Notes under the pieces: model-generated | The model's input: only the letters and a program-made list of their open reading frames with translations | Told to the model about the DNA's origin: nothing | The model's database searches: none | Program-made: the position numbers and the translations under genes | In this document: in pieces, positions 41,137 through 50,502 of the stretch | How positions within the stretch are numbered: the stretch's first letter is position 1 | Layout: the number at the start of each line of letters is the position of its first letter | From: Pseudomonas putida | Lineage (GTDB): Bacteria; Pseudomonadota; Gammaproteobacteria; Pseudomonadales; Pseudomonadaceae | Assembly (NCBI RefSeq): GCF_028682635.1 | Contig: NZ_JANHLK010000009.1 | Coordinates: 166,782 to 230,781, forward strand | Direction: 5' to 3' | Length of the DNA stretch: 64,000 bases

Positions 41137-41646
41137 TCAACGCTTGTGCACCCGCTGTACGGTGAAGGTGACGGTAGGGCTTTGCTGCACGATGGTTTCG
41201 CCGCTGACGACCTGCACGGCGAGGCTGTGCAGGCCACGGTCGATGTTCACCAGTTGCAGGCTCGGTACGTTGCTGGGTTGGCCATAAGGCTGGTCATCCA
41301 GCAACAGCTGCAGTAGATGCGGGCCTTGCAGGCGCGGTTCGATCAGCACGTTGACGGTGAAGGTGCCGTTGTTGGCGCGCAGGGCTTCGGTGGTGGGCAG
41401 GCCCGTGAGTTCCAGTACGTTGTAGGCGATCTTCGGCTGATCTTGCGACTGGGTGGGGGTGGGAGGTGCTTGCGTGGGCTGGGGCTGAGCGCGATTGAGC
41501 GGTGGCAGTTCGACCGGCTGCGCGGTGACGCCATCGGGTGGTTGATTGCTATACGCCGTGTTGCCTTGGGCGTCGGTGTACTTGTAGATCTGCGCTGTGG
41601 CGGGCAGGGCGATCAGCAGCAGGATTAGGAGAAAGCCACGAGGCAT
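41137..41646 (-). CDS. Exported DUF4124-domain protein
   Basis: A 169-residue secreted protein. A signal peptide (MPRGFLLILLLIALPATA) precedes QIYKYTDAQGNTAYSNQPPDG, the DUF4124 signature of short aromatic beta hairpin domains. A Pro/Gln-rich linker (PQPTQAPPTPTQSQDQPK) leads to a C-terminal beta domain (LTGLPTTEALRANNGTFTVNVLIEPRLQGPHLLQLLLDDQPY). The gene lies between glnA and ntrB in many Pseudomonas genomes as I recall, with no known role. A 12-G run lies in its upstream region. Confidence 0.85.
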   Translation of the reverse strand: MPRGFLLILLLIALPATAQIYKYTDAQGNTAYSNQPPDGVTAQPVELPPLNRAQPQPTQAPPTPTQSQDQPKIAYNVLELTGLPTTEALRANNGTFTVNVLIEPRLQGPHLLQLLLDDQPYGQPSNVPSLQLVNIDRGLHSLAVQVVSGETIVQQSPTVTFTVQRVHKR

Positions 41647-41689
41647 GAAATCGACCGGAAGCGAAAGCGTTGGAGTGCAGCATAGGTCA

Positions 41690-41701
41690 GGGGGGGGGGG
41701 G
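41690..41701. repeat. Homopolymer tract of 12 G
   Basis: Twelve consecutive G (12 C on the minus strand) 44 bases upstream of the DUF4124 gene, read on the minus strand. Such runs slip during replication and may vary in length between cells. The only comparable run in the window. Confidence 0.95.
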
Positions 41702-41722
41702 TTGTCCCAAGTGAATCAAGAT

Positions 41723-41803
41723 CAAAAGATCGCAGCCTTCGGCAGCTCCTACTATGGGAATGGCGTGCACCCTGTAGGAACTGCCGCAGGCTGCGATCTT
41801 TTG
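41723..41803. repeat. REP-like inverted repeat, family C
   Basis: AAAAGATCGCAGCCTTCGGC and the inverted GCCGCAGGCTGCGATCTTTT, with a TGTAGGAACTGC core in the loop side. It lies between the poly-G tract and the glnA terminator. Confidence 0.9.
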
Positions 41804-41810
41804 ACTCATG

Positions 41811-41842
41811 AAAAAGGCCTCCCGAAGGAGGCCTCTTTTTTG
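41811..41842 (-). terminator. glnA: Rho-independent terminator of glnA
   Basis: GAGGCCTCC and GGAGGCCTC arms flank a short loop (TTC). On the minus strand the 3' end is TTTTTCATG, and A/T runs at both ends also allow bidirectional use. Confidence 0.88.
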
Positions 41843-41870
41843 TCACGCCGCGTGTCGCAGCGCTACCGGA

Positions 41871-43277
41871 TCAGCAGCTGTAGTACAGCTCGTATTCCAG
41901 TGGGTGTACGAAGGTACGTACCTTGATTTCTTCTTCGCTTTTCAGGGCGATGTAAGCGTCGATGAAGTCGTCGCTGAAAACGCCGCCTTTGGTCAGGAAC
42001 GCACGACCTTTGTCCAGCTCTTCCAGGGCTTCTTTCAGGCTGCCGCAAACTTGTGGGATCTCTTTCGCCTCTTCAGGCGGCAGGTCATACAGGTTTTTGT
42101 CAGCTGCATCGCCAGGGTGGATCTTGTTCTGGATGCCGTCCAGGCCGGCCATCAGCAGTGCGGCGAAGCACAGGTACGGGTTGGCAGCCGGATCCGGGAA
42201 GCGAGCTTCGATACGGCGGGCTTTCGGGCTCGACACGTAAGGAATACGGATCGAAGCGGAACGGTTGCGAGCCGAGTAGGCCAGCATTACCGGTGCTTCG
42301 AAGCCTGGAACCAGACGCTTGTAGGAGTTGGTAGCCGGGTTGGTGAAGCCGTTCAGGGCCTTACCGTGCTTGATGATGCCGCCAATGAAGTACAGGGCGG
42401 TATCGGACAGGCCGGCATAACCTTCGCCAGCGAAAGTGTTCTTGCCTTCTTTCCAGATGGACATGTGCACGTGCATGCCCGAGCCGTTGTCGCCGTACAG
42501 CGGCTTAGGCATGAAGGTAGCGGTGCGACCGTAGGCGTCGGCAACGTTGTGCACGACGTACTTCAGGGTTTGGGTTTCGTCGGCTTTCTTCACCAGGGTG
42601 TTGAATTTGACGCCGATTTCGTTCTGGCCGGCAGTTGCCACTTCGTGGTGGTGAACTTCGACGGTCAGGCCCATTTCTTCCAGTGCGTTGCACATGGAGG
42701 TACGGATTTCGTGGTCGTGGTCGAACGGTGGAACCGGGAAGTAGCCGCCTTTGACGCCTGGACGGTGGCCCTTGTTGCCGCCTTCGATGTCCTGGTCGGA
42801 CATCCAGGAACCTTGTTCGGAGTAGATCTTGAACATGGAGCCGGAAATGTCGGACTTGAACTTCACCTGGTCAAAGATGAAGAACTCTGGCTCTGGACCG
42901 GCGAATACGGTGTCACCGATACCGGTGGATTTCAGGTGCTCTTCGGCGCGCTTGGCGATCGCGCGTGGGTCGCGGTCGTAGCCTTGCATGCTCGAAGGCT
43001 CGATGATGTCGCAGACCAGGATCAGGGTCGGCTCTTCGGTGAACGGGTCCAGGACAGCGGTGGAGTCGTCTGGCATCAGGATCATGTCGGAGGCTTCGAT
43101 GCCTTTCCAGCCAGCGATGGACGAACCGTCGAACATCTTGCCGACTTCGAAGAAGTCATCATCCAGCGCGTCGCGAGCCGGCATGGTCACGTGGTGCTGA
43201 GTGCCTTTGGTGTCCGTGAAGCGCAGATCAATCCACTTGACGTCATGATCTTTAATGAGTTGAACCGACTTCGACAT
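41871..43277 (-). CDS. glnA: Glutamine synthetase type I
   Basis: Condenses ammonia and glutamate to glutamine, the main ammonia-assimilation step under nitrogen limitation. It has 468 residues, the usual GSI-beta length. Catalytic features: [18 protein letters not shown], the metal Glu residues in [26 protein letters not shown] and the adenylylation Tyr in [16 protein letters not shown], so activity is probably tuned by adenylyltransferase GlnE. Expression is expected from the sigma-54 site at 43374, under NtrC. A terminator lies 29 bases after the stop. Confidence 0.98.
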   Translation of the reverse strand: MSKSVQLIKDHDVKWIDLRFTDTKGTQHHVTMPARDALDDDFFEVGKMFDGSSIAGWKGIEASDMILMPDDSTAVLDPFTEEPTLILVCDIIEPSSMQGYDRDPRAIAKRAEEHLKSTGIGDTVFAGPEPEFFIFDQVKFKSDISGSMFKIYSEQGSWMSDQDIEGGNKGHRPGVKGGYFPVPPFDHDHEIRTSMCNALEEMGLTVEVHHHEVATAGQNEIGVKFNTLVKKADETQTLKYVVHNVADAYGRTATFMPKPLYGDNGSGMHVHMSIWKEGKNTFAGEGYAGLSDTALYFIGGIIKHGKALNGFTNPATNSYKRLVPGFEAPVMLAYSARNRSASIRIPYVSSPKARRIEARFPDPAANPYLCFAALLMAGLDGIQNKIHPGDAADKNLYDLPPEEAKEIPQVCGSLKEALEELDKGRAFLTKGGVFSDDFIDAYIALKSEEEIKVRTFVHPLEYELYYSC

Positions 43278-43373
43278 AGTGTCCTCCGGGTGGCTTAGGG
43301 CTGGTAGTGGATGCCCTTAATAGTTGGTGATGCCGGCGCGAATACTCTGCCAAGGCAACCTGCCTCACAAGGG

Positions 43374-43390
43374 AGCAAATTGCATGCCAG
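43374..43390 (-). promoter_or_regulatory. glnA: Sigma-54 promoter of glnA
   Basis: On the minus strand TGGCATGCAATTTGC keeps GG and GC ten bases apart with TTGC at the -12 side. It lies about 100 bases before the glnA start and matches the known NtrC/RpoN control of this gene. Confidence 0.82.
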
Positions 43391-43492
43391 TGCCCCACCA
43401 TGGGTTTTTTGCCCCAAATTCACGCCTGTCAGGCGGAAAAGCACATTAAAGCCTAATAATGCGCCCTACAATGTGGCGTTCATTTCAATAAA

Positions 43493-43509
43493 TGACCTGT
43501 TTTGGTGCG
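43493..43509. promoter_or_regulatory. Candidate NtrC enhancer upstream of glnA
   Basis: TGACCTGTTTTGGTGCG matches the enteric glnA NtrC site TGCACTATTTTGGTGCA at 13 of 17 positions, about 105 bases before the sigma-54 -24 element, a normal enhancer distance. A second weaker dyad, GCACATTA/TAATGCGC, lies at 43441-43464. Confidence 0.62.
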
Positions 43510-43557
43510 CTAAAAACCTTCTGCACATTAACTGGTTAAACCTTGAGCAATTTCCGC

Positions 43558-43563
43558 TATAAT
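43558..43563 (+). promoter_or_regulatory. thiI: Probable -10 element of thiI
   Basis: Perfect TATAAT 42 bases before the ATG. The -35 region is not clear (TTAAAC at 16 bases). It fits a constitutive sigma-70 start in the divergent region with glnA. Confidence 0.6.
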
Positions 43564-43605
43564 CCGCGCCCCCCTTTTTCGGCAGGCCCTGCGCGCGCTG
43601 TTTCC

Positions 43606-45060
43606 ATGAAATTAATCGTAAAAGTCTTTCCCGAGATCACCATCAAGAGCCGCCCGGTACGGATGCGTTTCATCCGTCAGTTGGCCAAGAACATCCGTGC
43701 CGTGCTCCGTGACCTGGACCCGGCTGTGGTGGTGAACGGTGTGTGGGACAATCTCGAGCTGGAAACCCGCGTCAGCGAGCCCAAGGCCCTGAAGGAGATG
43801 GGCGAGCGCCTGAGCTGCATGCCGGGCATCGCGCATTTCCTGCAGATCGACGAGTACCCGCTGGGTGACTTCGATGACATCGTCGAGAAGTGCAAGCAGC
43901 ACTACGGCGATGCACTGGCTGGCAAGATTTTTTCGGTACGTTGCAAGCGCGCCGGCAAGCATCCGTTCAGCTCGATCGATATCGAGAAATATGTCGGCAG
44001 CCAGTTACGCCGCCAGTGCGGTGCCGCCGGAATCGACCTGAAAAAGCCTGAAATCGAAGTTCGTATCGAAGTTCGCGACCAACGGTTGTTCGTGATCCAC
44101 AGCCAGCACAATGGCATCGGCGGTTATCCGCTGGGTGCGCTGGAGCAGACGCTGGTGCTGATGTCCGGTGGTTTCGACTCCACCGTCGCGGCCTACCAGA
44201 TCATGCGCCGCGGCCTGATGGCGCATTTCTGCTTCTTCAACCTGGGTGGACGTGCCCACGAATTGGGCGTCATGGAAGTCGCGCATTTCATCTGGAAGAA
44301 GTACGGCAGCTCCCAACGCGTGTTATTTGTCAGTGTGCCGTTCGAGGAAGTGCTGGGAGAAATTCTCGGAAAAGTCGATAACAGTCATATGGGCGTAGTA
44401 TTGAAGCGTATGATGTTGCGCGCTTCCTCCCAGATTGCCGATCGACTGCACATCGAAGCACTGGTCACCGGTGAGGCGATCTCCCAGGTATCGAGCCAGA
44501 CGCTGCCGAACCTGTCCGTGATCGACTGCGTGACCGACAAGCTGGTCTTGCGTCCGCTGATCGCCAGTCACAAGCAGGACATCATCGACCTGGCCAACGA
44601 AATCGGCACTGCCGACTTCGCCAGGCACATGCCGGAGTACTGCGGGGTCATCTCGGTGAACCCCAAGACCGCTGCCAAGCGCTATCGCGTGGAGCACGAA
44701 GAGAAAGAGTTCGACATGGCAGTCCTCGAGCGTGCACTCGAGAACGCCAAACTGGTACCGATCGATCGCGTGATCGACGAATTGGGCCAGGATCTGCAAA
44801 TTGAAGAAGTCAGCGAAGCGCTGGCCGGTCAGATCGTCATCGATATCCGTCACCCGGATGCCGCTGAAGACGACCCGCTGGACCTCGCTGGCATCGAGGT
44901 ACAAACGATGCCGTTTTATGCACTGAACGCTCGTTTCAAGGAACTGGACCCTACTCGCCAGTACCTGCTTTATTGCGACAAAGGCGTGATGAGTCGCCTG
45001 CATGCCCACCATTTGCTCAGTGAGGGGCATGCCAATGTGCGCGTTTATCGACCGAGCTAA
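43606..45060 (+). CDS. thiI: tRNA 4-thiouridine synthetase / sulfurtransferase ThiI
   Basis: Forms 4-thiouridine at tRNA position 8 and contributes sulfur to the thiamine thiazole ring. It has 484 residues: an N-terminal ferredoxin-like and THUMP part (to about 170), the PP-loop [17 protein letters not shown], and a C-terminal rhodanese domain with the catalytic Cys in [13 protein letters not shown]. The rhodanese domain indicates the gamma-proteobacterial form, active both for tRNA and thiamine. The start is ATG 43606; a longer frame from 43543 crosses the -10. Confidence 0.96.
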   Translation: MKLIVKVFPEITIKSRPVRMRFIRQLAKNIRAVLRDLDPAVVVNGVWDNLELETRVSEPKALKEMGERLSCMPGIAHFLQIDEYPLGDFDDIVEKCKQHYGDALAGKIFSVRCKRAGKHPFSSIDIEKYVGSQLRRQCGAAGIDLKKPEIEVRIEVRDQRLFVIHSQHNGIGGYPLGALEQTLVLMSGGFDSTVAAYQIMRRGLMAHFCFFNLGGRAHELGVMEVAHFIWKKYGSSQRVLFVSVPFEEVLGEILGKVDNSHMGVVLKRMMLRASSQIADRLHIEALVTGEAISQVSSQTLPNLSVIDCVTDKLVLRPLIASHKQDIIDLANEIGTADFARHMPEYCGVISVNPKTAAKRYRVEHEEKEFDMAVLERALENAKLVPIDRVIDELGQDLQIEEVSEALAGQIVIDIRHPDAAEDDPLDLAGIEVQTMPFYALNARFKELDPTRQYLLYCDKGVMSRLHAHHLLSEGHANVRVYRPS

Positions 45061-45199
45061 GTGCCCGGGGCTGTTTGCCTGTGGCTTGCGTCACCGGCCC
45101 CCCGACGCCGCCGTCAAGCTGTAACGGCAAGGCCTGACTCTACTGTAAATCGCTGCCAAGACTTGTCAGCGCACCGAATCCTCTGATCGAGATACACAA

Positions 45200-47020
45200 G
45201 TGATCGAAAATCTACGCAACATCGCCATCATTGCTCACGTTGACCATGGTAAAACCACCCTGGTAGACAAACTCCTGCGTCAATCCGGCACCCTGGAGCG
45301 CAACGAGCTCAACGACGAGCGCGTGATGGACTCCAACGACCAGGAAAAAGAGCGCGGTATTACCATTCTGGCGAAAAACACCGCCATCAACTGGAACGGC
45401 TACCACATCAACATCGTGGACACCCCGGGCCACGCCGACTTCGGCGGCGAAGTTGAACGCGTAATGTCGATGGTCGACTCCGTTCTGCTGCTGGTTGACG
45501 CTCAAGACGGCCCTATGCCGCAAACCCGTTTCGTGACCAAGAAGGCTTTCGAAGCCGGCCTGCGTCCAATCGTGGTCATCAACAAGGTTGACCGTCCAGG
45601 CGCGCGTCCGGACTGGGTTCTGGACCAGATCTTCGACCTGTTCGACAACCTGGGTGCCACCGAAGAACAGCTGGACTTCCAAGTCGTCTACGCCTCGGCC
45701 CTGAACGGTATTGCCGGTCTGGACCACACCGCAATGGCTGAAGACATGACCCCGCTGTACCAAGCGGTCGTCGACCACGTTCCGCCGCCGAAAGTCGACC
45801 GTGACGGTCCGTTCCAGATGCAGATCTCCGCACTGGACTACAACAGCTTCCTGGGTGTTATCGGTGTTGGCCGTATCGCTCGTGGTCGCGTCAAGCCGAA
45901 CACCCCGGTTGTCGCTATCAGCGCCGACGGCAAGAAGCGTAACGGTCGCATCCTGAAGCTGATGGGTCACCACGGTTTGCACCGTATCGACGTTGAAGAA
46001 GCGGCTGCGGGCGACATCGTGTGCATCAGCGGTATGGACGAGTTGTTCATCTCCGACACCCTGTGCCAGCTGGACACCCCAGAAGCGATGAAGCCTCTGA
46101 CCGTTGACGAGCCAACCGTTTCCATGACCTTCCAGGTAAACGACTCGCCATTCTGCGGTAAAGAAGGCAAGTTCGTGACCTCCCGTAACATCAAGGATCG
46201 TCTGGACAAAGAGCTGCTGTACAACGTTGCCCTGAAAGTTGAAGAAGGCGACACCGCTGACAAGTTCAAGGTTTCCGGCCGTGGTGAGCTGCACCTCTCG
46301 GTACTGATCGAAACCATGCGTCGCGAAGGCTTCGAGCTGGCCCTGGGCCGTCCGGAAGTGATCATCCGCGAAGTCGACGGCGTGAAGCAGGAACCGTTCG
46401 AAAACGTGACCATCGACATCCCTGAAGAATCCCAGGGCAAGGTCATGGAAGAGATGGGTCTGCGTAAGGGTGACCTGAGCAACATGGTGCCGGATGGCAA
46501 AGGCCGTGTTCGCCTGGAATACAACATCCCTGCTCGTGGTCTGATCGGTTTCCGTAACCAGTTCCTGACCCTGACCAACGGTGCCGGCATCCTGACCTCG
46601 ATCTTCGATCGCTACGACACCGTCAAGTCGGGCCACATGTCCGGCCGTCAGAACGGCGTTCTGGTTTCGGTTGAAACCGGCAAGGCACTGACCTACTCGC
46701 TGGAAACCCTGCAGGCTCGTGGCAAGCTGTTCGTAGAACACGGCCAGGAGATCTACAACGGTCAAATCGTTGGTCAGAACAGCCGCGACAACGACCTGGG
46801 TGTAAACCCAACCAAAGGCAAGAAGCTCGACAACATGCGTGCTTCGGGTAAAGACGAAACCATCGCTCTGGTTCCACCTGTTCGCTTCACCCTGGAACAG
46901 GCTCTGGAATACATCCAGGAAGACGAGCTGTGCGAAGTAACGCCTAAGTCCATCCGTCTTCGCAAGAAGATCCTGGACGAAAGCGAGCGTACCCGCGCTG
47001 CCAAGAAAGCCAAGGCATAA
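45200..47020 (+). CDS. typA: Ribosome-associated GTPase TypA/BipA
   Basis: Translation GTPase of 606 residues, acting on ribosome assembly and stress or virulence control at low temperature. The start is GTG at 45200 ([20 protein letters not shown]), with no ATG alternative nearby. G1 [11 protein letters not shown]3 [10 protein letters not shown] and G4 [10 protein letters not shown] are intact, followed by a second-domain beta barrel, two EF-G-like domains and the BipA-specific C terminus ([22 protein letters not shown]). It forms its own unit, ended by a strong terminator. Confidence 0.97.
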   Translation: MIENLRNIAIIAHVDHGKTTLVDKLLRQSGTLERNELNDERVMDSNDQEKERGITILAKNTAINWNGYHINIVDTPGHADFGGEVERVMSMVDSVLLLVDAQDGPMPQTRFVTKKAFEAGLRPIVVINKVDRPGARPDWVLDQIFDLFDNLGATEEQLDFQVVYASALNGIAGLDHTAMAEDMTPLYQAVVDHVPPPKVDRDGPFQMQISALDYNSFLGVIGVGRIARGRVKPNTPVVAISADGKKRNGRILKLMGHHGLHRIDVEEAAAGDIVCISGMDELFISDTLCQLDTPEAMKPLTVDEPTVSMTFQVNDSPFCGKEGKFVTSRNIKDRLDKELLYNVALKVEEGDTADKFKVSGRGELHLSVLIETMRREGFELALGRPEVIIREVDGVKQEPFENVTIDIPEESQGKVMEEMGLRKGDLSNMVPDGKGRVRLEYNIPARGLIGFRNQFLTLTNGAGILTSIFDRYDTVKSGHMSGRQNGVLVSVETGKALTYSLETLQARGKLFVEHGQEIYNGQIVGQNSRDNDLGVNPTKGKKLDNMRASGKDETIALVPPVRFTLEQALEYIQEDELCEVTPKSIRLRKKILDESERTRAAKKAKA

Positions 47021-47040
47021 GATTTAGCCCAGGCTGAACG

Positions 47041-47077
47041 AAAACGCCCCCGGTCGAGAGATCGGGGGCGTTTTTAT
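47041..47077 (+). terminator. typA: Rho-independent terminator of typA
   Basis: AAAACGCCCCCGGTC pairs with GATCGGGGGCGTTTTT across a short loop; the T-run is five bases and T-rich afterwards. Confidence 0.92.
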
Positions 47078-47110
47078 TTGTCTGCAATTTAGGGGGTGTT
47101 TGTGCTGGCC

Positions 47111-47182
47111 CCTTCGCTGGCAAGCCAGCTCCTACAGGGTTTCGTGTCGTACGCTTTGTAGGAGCTGGCTTGCCAGCGAAGG
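47111..47182. repeat. REP inverted pair, family B
   Basis: CCTTCGCTGGCAAGCCAGCT and its complement, about 25 bases apart. Lies between typA and the convergent Cys-cluster gene. Same unit at 57137. Confidence 0.93.
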
Positions 47183-47215
47183 CGGCCGATCAGCCACCGC
47201 CAAAATCAGAGATGA

Positions 47216-47653
47216 TCAGAACCGCTCGATGCTCCGCGAATTGGTTTCACGCACCACTTCTTTCGGCTTGTAAGCGCAATACCCCGGCCGCGGGCCGATT
47301 TTCGGGTGGTTACGGCAAGTATCCGGGCGCTTATCATAAATAGTGCACAGACGACTCTTACGATCCAGGTACAGGCAATCGTTGTTGCTCATGCGCTGGA
47401 GGGTGAAGATTCCTGACTTCTGATTGAAGCGCTCGACCAGACCTTCCTTTTGCAGGCGTTTGGCGATGTTCTTCGGTGGATCACCCAGCTCGAACTCATC
47501 GACCACGCCGATGCGGATCAGATCCTTGATCTTGACCTCGACGGGCAGGGTGCAGCAGCTGGACATGCACGAGCCGCACATCGGGGCAGAGTACTTGGCC
47601 CAGGTATCGAGTCGGTCGATCTCCGCGGCGGCGATCAGGTTGGGCTTCATCAT
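47216..47653 (-). CDS. YkgJ-family cysteine-cluster protein
   Basis: A 145-residue protein of the YkgJ (Zn/Fe chelating) class. Cys are arranged as MCGSCMSSCC at residues 25-34, then a middle Cys and DCLYLDRKSRLCTIYDKRPDTCRNHP. Such clusters likely hold zinc or an iron-sulfur centre; the function is unknown. The start is probably ATG 47653 or the adjacent ATG 47650. A REP pair separates it from typA. Confidence 0.9.
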   Translation of the reverse strand: MMKPNLIAAAEIDRLDTWAKYSAPMCGSCMSSCCTLPVEVKIKDLIRIGVVDEFELGDPPKNIAKRLQKEGLVERFNQKSGIFTLQRMSNNDCLYLDRKSRLCTIYDKRPDTCRNHPKIGPRPGYCAYKPKEVVRETNSRSIERF

Positions 47654-47909
47654 CGGTTGTTACCAGCGTGTGCATCAGGGCGCGCGATCATACCGGGACT
47701 GGTGGATTTTTGAACAACCTTTCGCCAGTTTTTTTCGCGAGCATCCAGTTGCACCGTTAATCCGGCACGGCCCCTGCATTGATTCAGGCACATGACAATG
47801 TATTGCCGGCTTGACGCGCATTAACAGGAAAAACTGCCGAACCAGAGTCTATACCGTCTGTCAGACCGTCTAGTCTCAGACAATTCCAAGCTCGCTCGAG
47901 GTCCTATCG

Positions 47910-50360
47910 ATGACTCAAGAACCACTTGTTCGCGAAGCAGAGGTGGCCGCATTCCGCGACGCCGTCTTGACCAAACTCACCTACGCGGTGGGCAAAGACC
48001 CGGATCACGCCTTCGACCATGACTGGTTCGAAGCCATTGCCCTGGCAGCGCGTGATCACATGGTCGAGCACTGGATGGACCACACTCGGCAGATCTACCG
48101 CAAAGGACAGAAGCGGGTTTATTACCTCTCCCTGGAATTCCTCATCGGCCGGCTGCTCTACGACAGCCTGAGCAATCTCGGCCTGCTCGACGTCGCGCGC
48201 GAAGCCCTGACCGAACTCGGCGTCGACCTTGAACGCATTCGCTTGCTGGAGCCCGATGCGGCCTTGGGTAACGGTGGCCTCGGGCGACTGGCAGCGTGCT
48301 TCATGGAAAGCATGTCGACCCTGGGCATCGCCGGTCACGGTTACGGCATTCGTTACGAACACGGCTTGTTCCGTCAGGCCGTCGTCGACGGCTGGCAACA
48401 GGAGCAGACCGAACACTGGCTGGATTTCGGCAACCCCTGGGAGTTCGAGCGGCCGGAAGTGGTTTACACGATCGGCTTTGGCGGCGGTGTCGAGACCGTG
48501 ACCGATGAAGCCGGCAAGTCCAAGCAGGTCTGGCACCCGGCGGAAACCGTGCGAGCCATTGCCTATGACACGCCGGTGGTCGGTTGGCGCGGGGCGAGCG
48601 TGAACACGTTGCGGCTGTGGCGCGCACGGGCCATGGAGGATTTGCACCTGGAACGCTTCAATGCCGGTGACCACCTGGGTGCGGTGGCCGAAGTGGCCCG
48701 GGCCGAAAGTATCTCGCGGGTACTCTACCCGGCGGACAGCACCGAGGCCGGGCAGGAACTGCGGTTGCGCCAGGAATACTTCTTCGTCGCCGCGTCCCTG
48801 CAGGATTTGCTGCGTCGCCATCGCAACATGCACACCTCGGTGCTGACCCTGGGCGATCACGCGGCGATCCAGCTCAACGACACCCACCCCTCGATCGCCG
48901 TGGCCGAGTTGATGCGCCAATTGGTCGATGTCTACGACGTGGCATGGGATGCGGCGTGGCAGGTCACGGTCGACACGCTGTCCTACACTAACCACACCTT
49001 GCTGCCCGAAGCGCTGGAAACCTGGCCGGTGGGCTTGATGGAGCGCATGCTGCCACGGCACATGCAGATCATTTACCTGATCAACGCCCAGCATATCGAC
49101 TCGTTGCGGGCCAAGGGCATCCACGATTTCGACGTGCTGCGCGCGGTGAGTCTGATCGAGGAAGACAACGGCCGCCGCGTGCGCATGGGCAACCTGGCGT
49201 TCCTCGGCTCCCACAGTGTCAACGGCGTATCGGCCTTGCACACGCAACTGATGCGCAAGACGGTGTTCTCCGAGCTGCACAAGCTCTATCCGCAGCGGAT
49301 CAACAACAAGACCAACGGCATCACGTTCCGCCGCTGGCTGTACCAGGCCAACCCGGAACTGACCTCGATGCTGGTCGATGCCCTCGGCCCGGACCTGCTG
49401 GACAATCCCGAGGAGCGCTTGCTCGAGCTGCAGCCGTTCGCCGACAAGCCGGCGTTCCGCAAGGCGTTTGCCGAACAGCGCTTGCACAGCAAAAAGGCCC
49501 TGGCCTACCTGATTCATGAACGCTTGGGGGTGGCGGTCAACCCGGCGGCGATGTTCGACGTGCAGGTCAAGCGGATCCACGAATACAAGCGCCAGCTGCT
49601 CAACCTGATGCACACCGTGGCGTTGTACCAGGCGATCCGTGCGGAACCGGAAATCGACTGGGTACCGCGGGTGAAGATCTTCGCCGGTAAAGCGGCGGCC
49701 AGTTATCACCAGGCCAAGCTGATCATCAAGCTGACCAACGACATCGCCCGGGTGGTGAACAACGACCCGACCGTACGCGGGTTGCTCAAGGTCGTGTTCC
49801 TGCCCAACTACAACGTCAGCCTGGCGGAGAGCATCATTCCGGCCGCTGACCTGTCCGAGCAGATATCTACCGCCGGCTTTGAGGCCTCGGGCACCAGCAA
49901 CATGAAATTCGGCCTCAACGGTGCATTGACCATCGGCACGCTGGACGGTGCCAACGTGGAGATGTCCGAGCGTATCGGCGTCGAGAACATGTTCATCTTT
50001 GGTCTTAGCGCCCAGCAGGTTGAAGCGCGCAAGCAGAACCACGAATTCAGCGCGGTGCCGGACATTGCCGGGTCCCATCGACTCAACGATGTGCTGCAAG
50101 CCATTCGCGGCGGGGTGTTCTCGCCGGACGATCTGTCCCGTTACACCGGGTTGATCGATTCGCTGGTTGAGTATGACCGCTTCCTGGTCTGTGCCGATTT
50201 CGATTCCTACTGGAATGCGCAAATGCGCGTCGAAGCCCTTTGGCACGATTCCCAGGAATGGTGGCGCTCGGCGGTGTTGAACACCTCGCGCATGGGCTGG
50301 TTTTCGTCCGACCGGACGATTCGCGAGTACGCCACGGAAATCTGGAAGGCCTTGGAGTAA
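47910..50360 (+). CDS. glgP: Glycogen/alpha-glucan phosphorylase
   Basis: Removes glucose-1-phosphate from the non-reducing ends of alpha-1,4-glucans. It has 816 residues, the usual size. The PLP-binding stretch with its Lys is GFEASGTSNMKFGLNGALTIGTLDG, and N-terminal MTQEPLVREAEVAAFRDAVL plus GRLLYDSLSNLGLLDV are typical. It stands alone: no glgB, glgX, malQ or glgC lies beside it, so the remaining glycogen or trehalose genes must be elsewhere. The start at 47910 lacks a strong ribosome site (CGAGGTCC). Confidence 0.95.
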   Translation: MTQEPLVREAEVAAFRDAVLTKLTYAVGKDPDHAFDHDWFEAIALAARDHMVEHWMDHTRQIYRKGQKRVYYLSLEFLIGRLLYDSLSNLGLLDVAREALTELGVDLERIRLLEPDAALGNGGLGRLAACFMESMSTLGIAGHGYGIRYEHGLFRQAVVDGWQQEQTEHWLDFGNPWEFERPEVVYTIGFGGGVETVTDEAGKSKQVWHPAETVRAIAYDTPVVGWRGASVNTLRLWRARAMEDLHLERFNAGDHLGAVAEVARAESISRVLYPADSTEAGQELRLRQEYFFVAASLQDLLRRHRNMHTSVLTLGDHAAIQLNDTHPSIAVAELMRQLVDVYDVAWDAAWQVTVDTLSYTNHTLLPEALETWPVGLMERMLPRHMQIIYLINAQHIDSLRAKGIHDFDVLRAVSLIEEDNGRRVRMGNLAFLGSHSVNGVSALHTQLMRKTVFSELHKLYPQRINNKTNGITFRRWLYQANPELTSMLVDALGPDLLDNPEERLLELQPFADKPAFRKAFAEQRLHSKKALAYLIHERLGVAVNPAAMFDVQVKRIHEYKRQLLNLMHTVALYQAIRAEPEIDWVPRVKIFAGKAAASYHQAKLIIKLTNDIARVVNNDPTVRGLLKVVFLPNYNVSLAESIIPAADLSEQISTAGFEASGTSNMKFGLNGALTIGTLDGANVEMSERIGVENMFIFGLSAQQVEARKQNHEFSAVPDIAGSHRLNDVLQAIRGGVFSPDDLSRYTGLIDSLVEYDRFLVCADFDSYWNAQMRVEALWHDSQEWWRSAVLNTSRMGWFSSDRTIREYATEIWKALE

Positions 50361-50392
50361 CGCTGCCAGCGGTTCGATATACTGACGGCTGC

Positions 50393-50454
50393 AAAAGATC
50401 GCAGCCTTCGGCAGCTCCTACAGCTAGGGGTTGCCGGGGGCTGCGATCTTTTTT
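50393..50454. repeat. REP-like inverted repeat, family C
   Basis: AAAAGATCGCAGCCTTCGGC and inverted GGGGGCTGCGATCTTTT, with imperfect central part. It follows glgP closely and could be its terminator. Confidence 0.85.
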
Positions 50455-50502
50455 GGAGCTGGCTGCGCTAATCTTCCTGGATTGCGCTTAGGGATATCGA
50501 CC

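Noticed and set aside
47904..50246. 780-codon minus-strand frame opposite glgP
   Set aside because: Antisense shadow of the phosphorylase gene; glgP has full family motifs.
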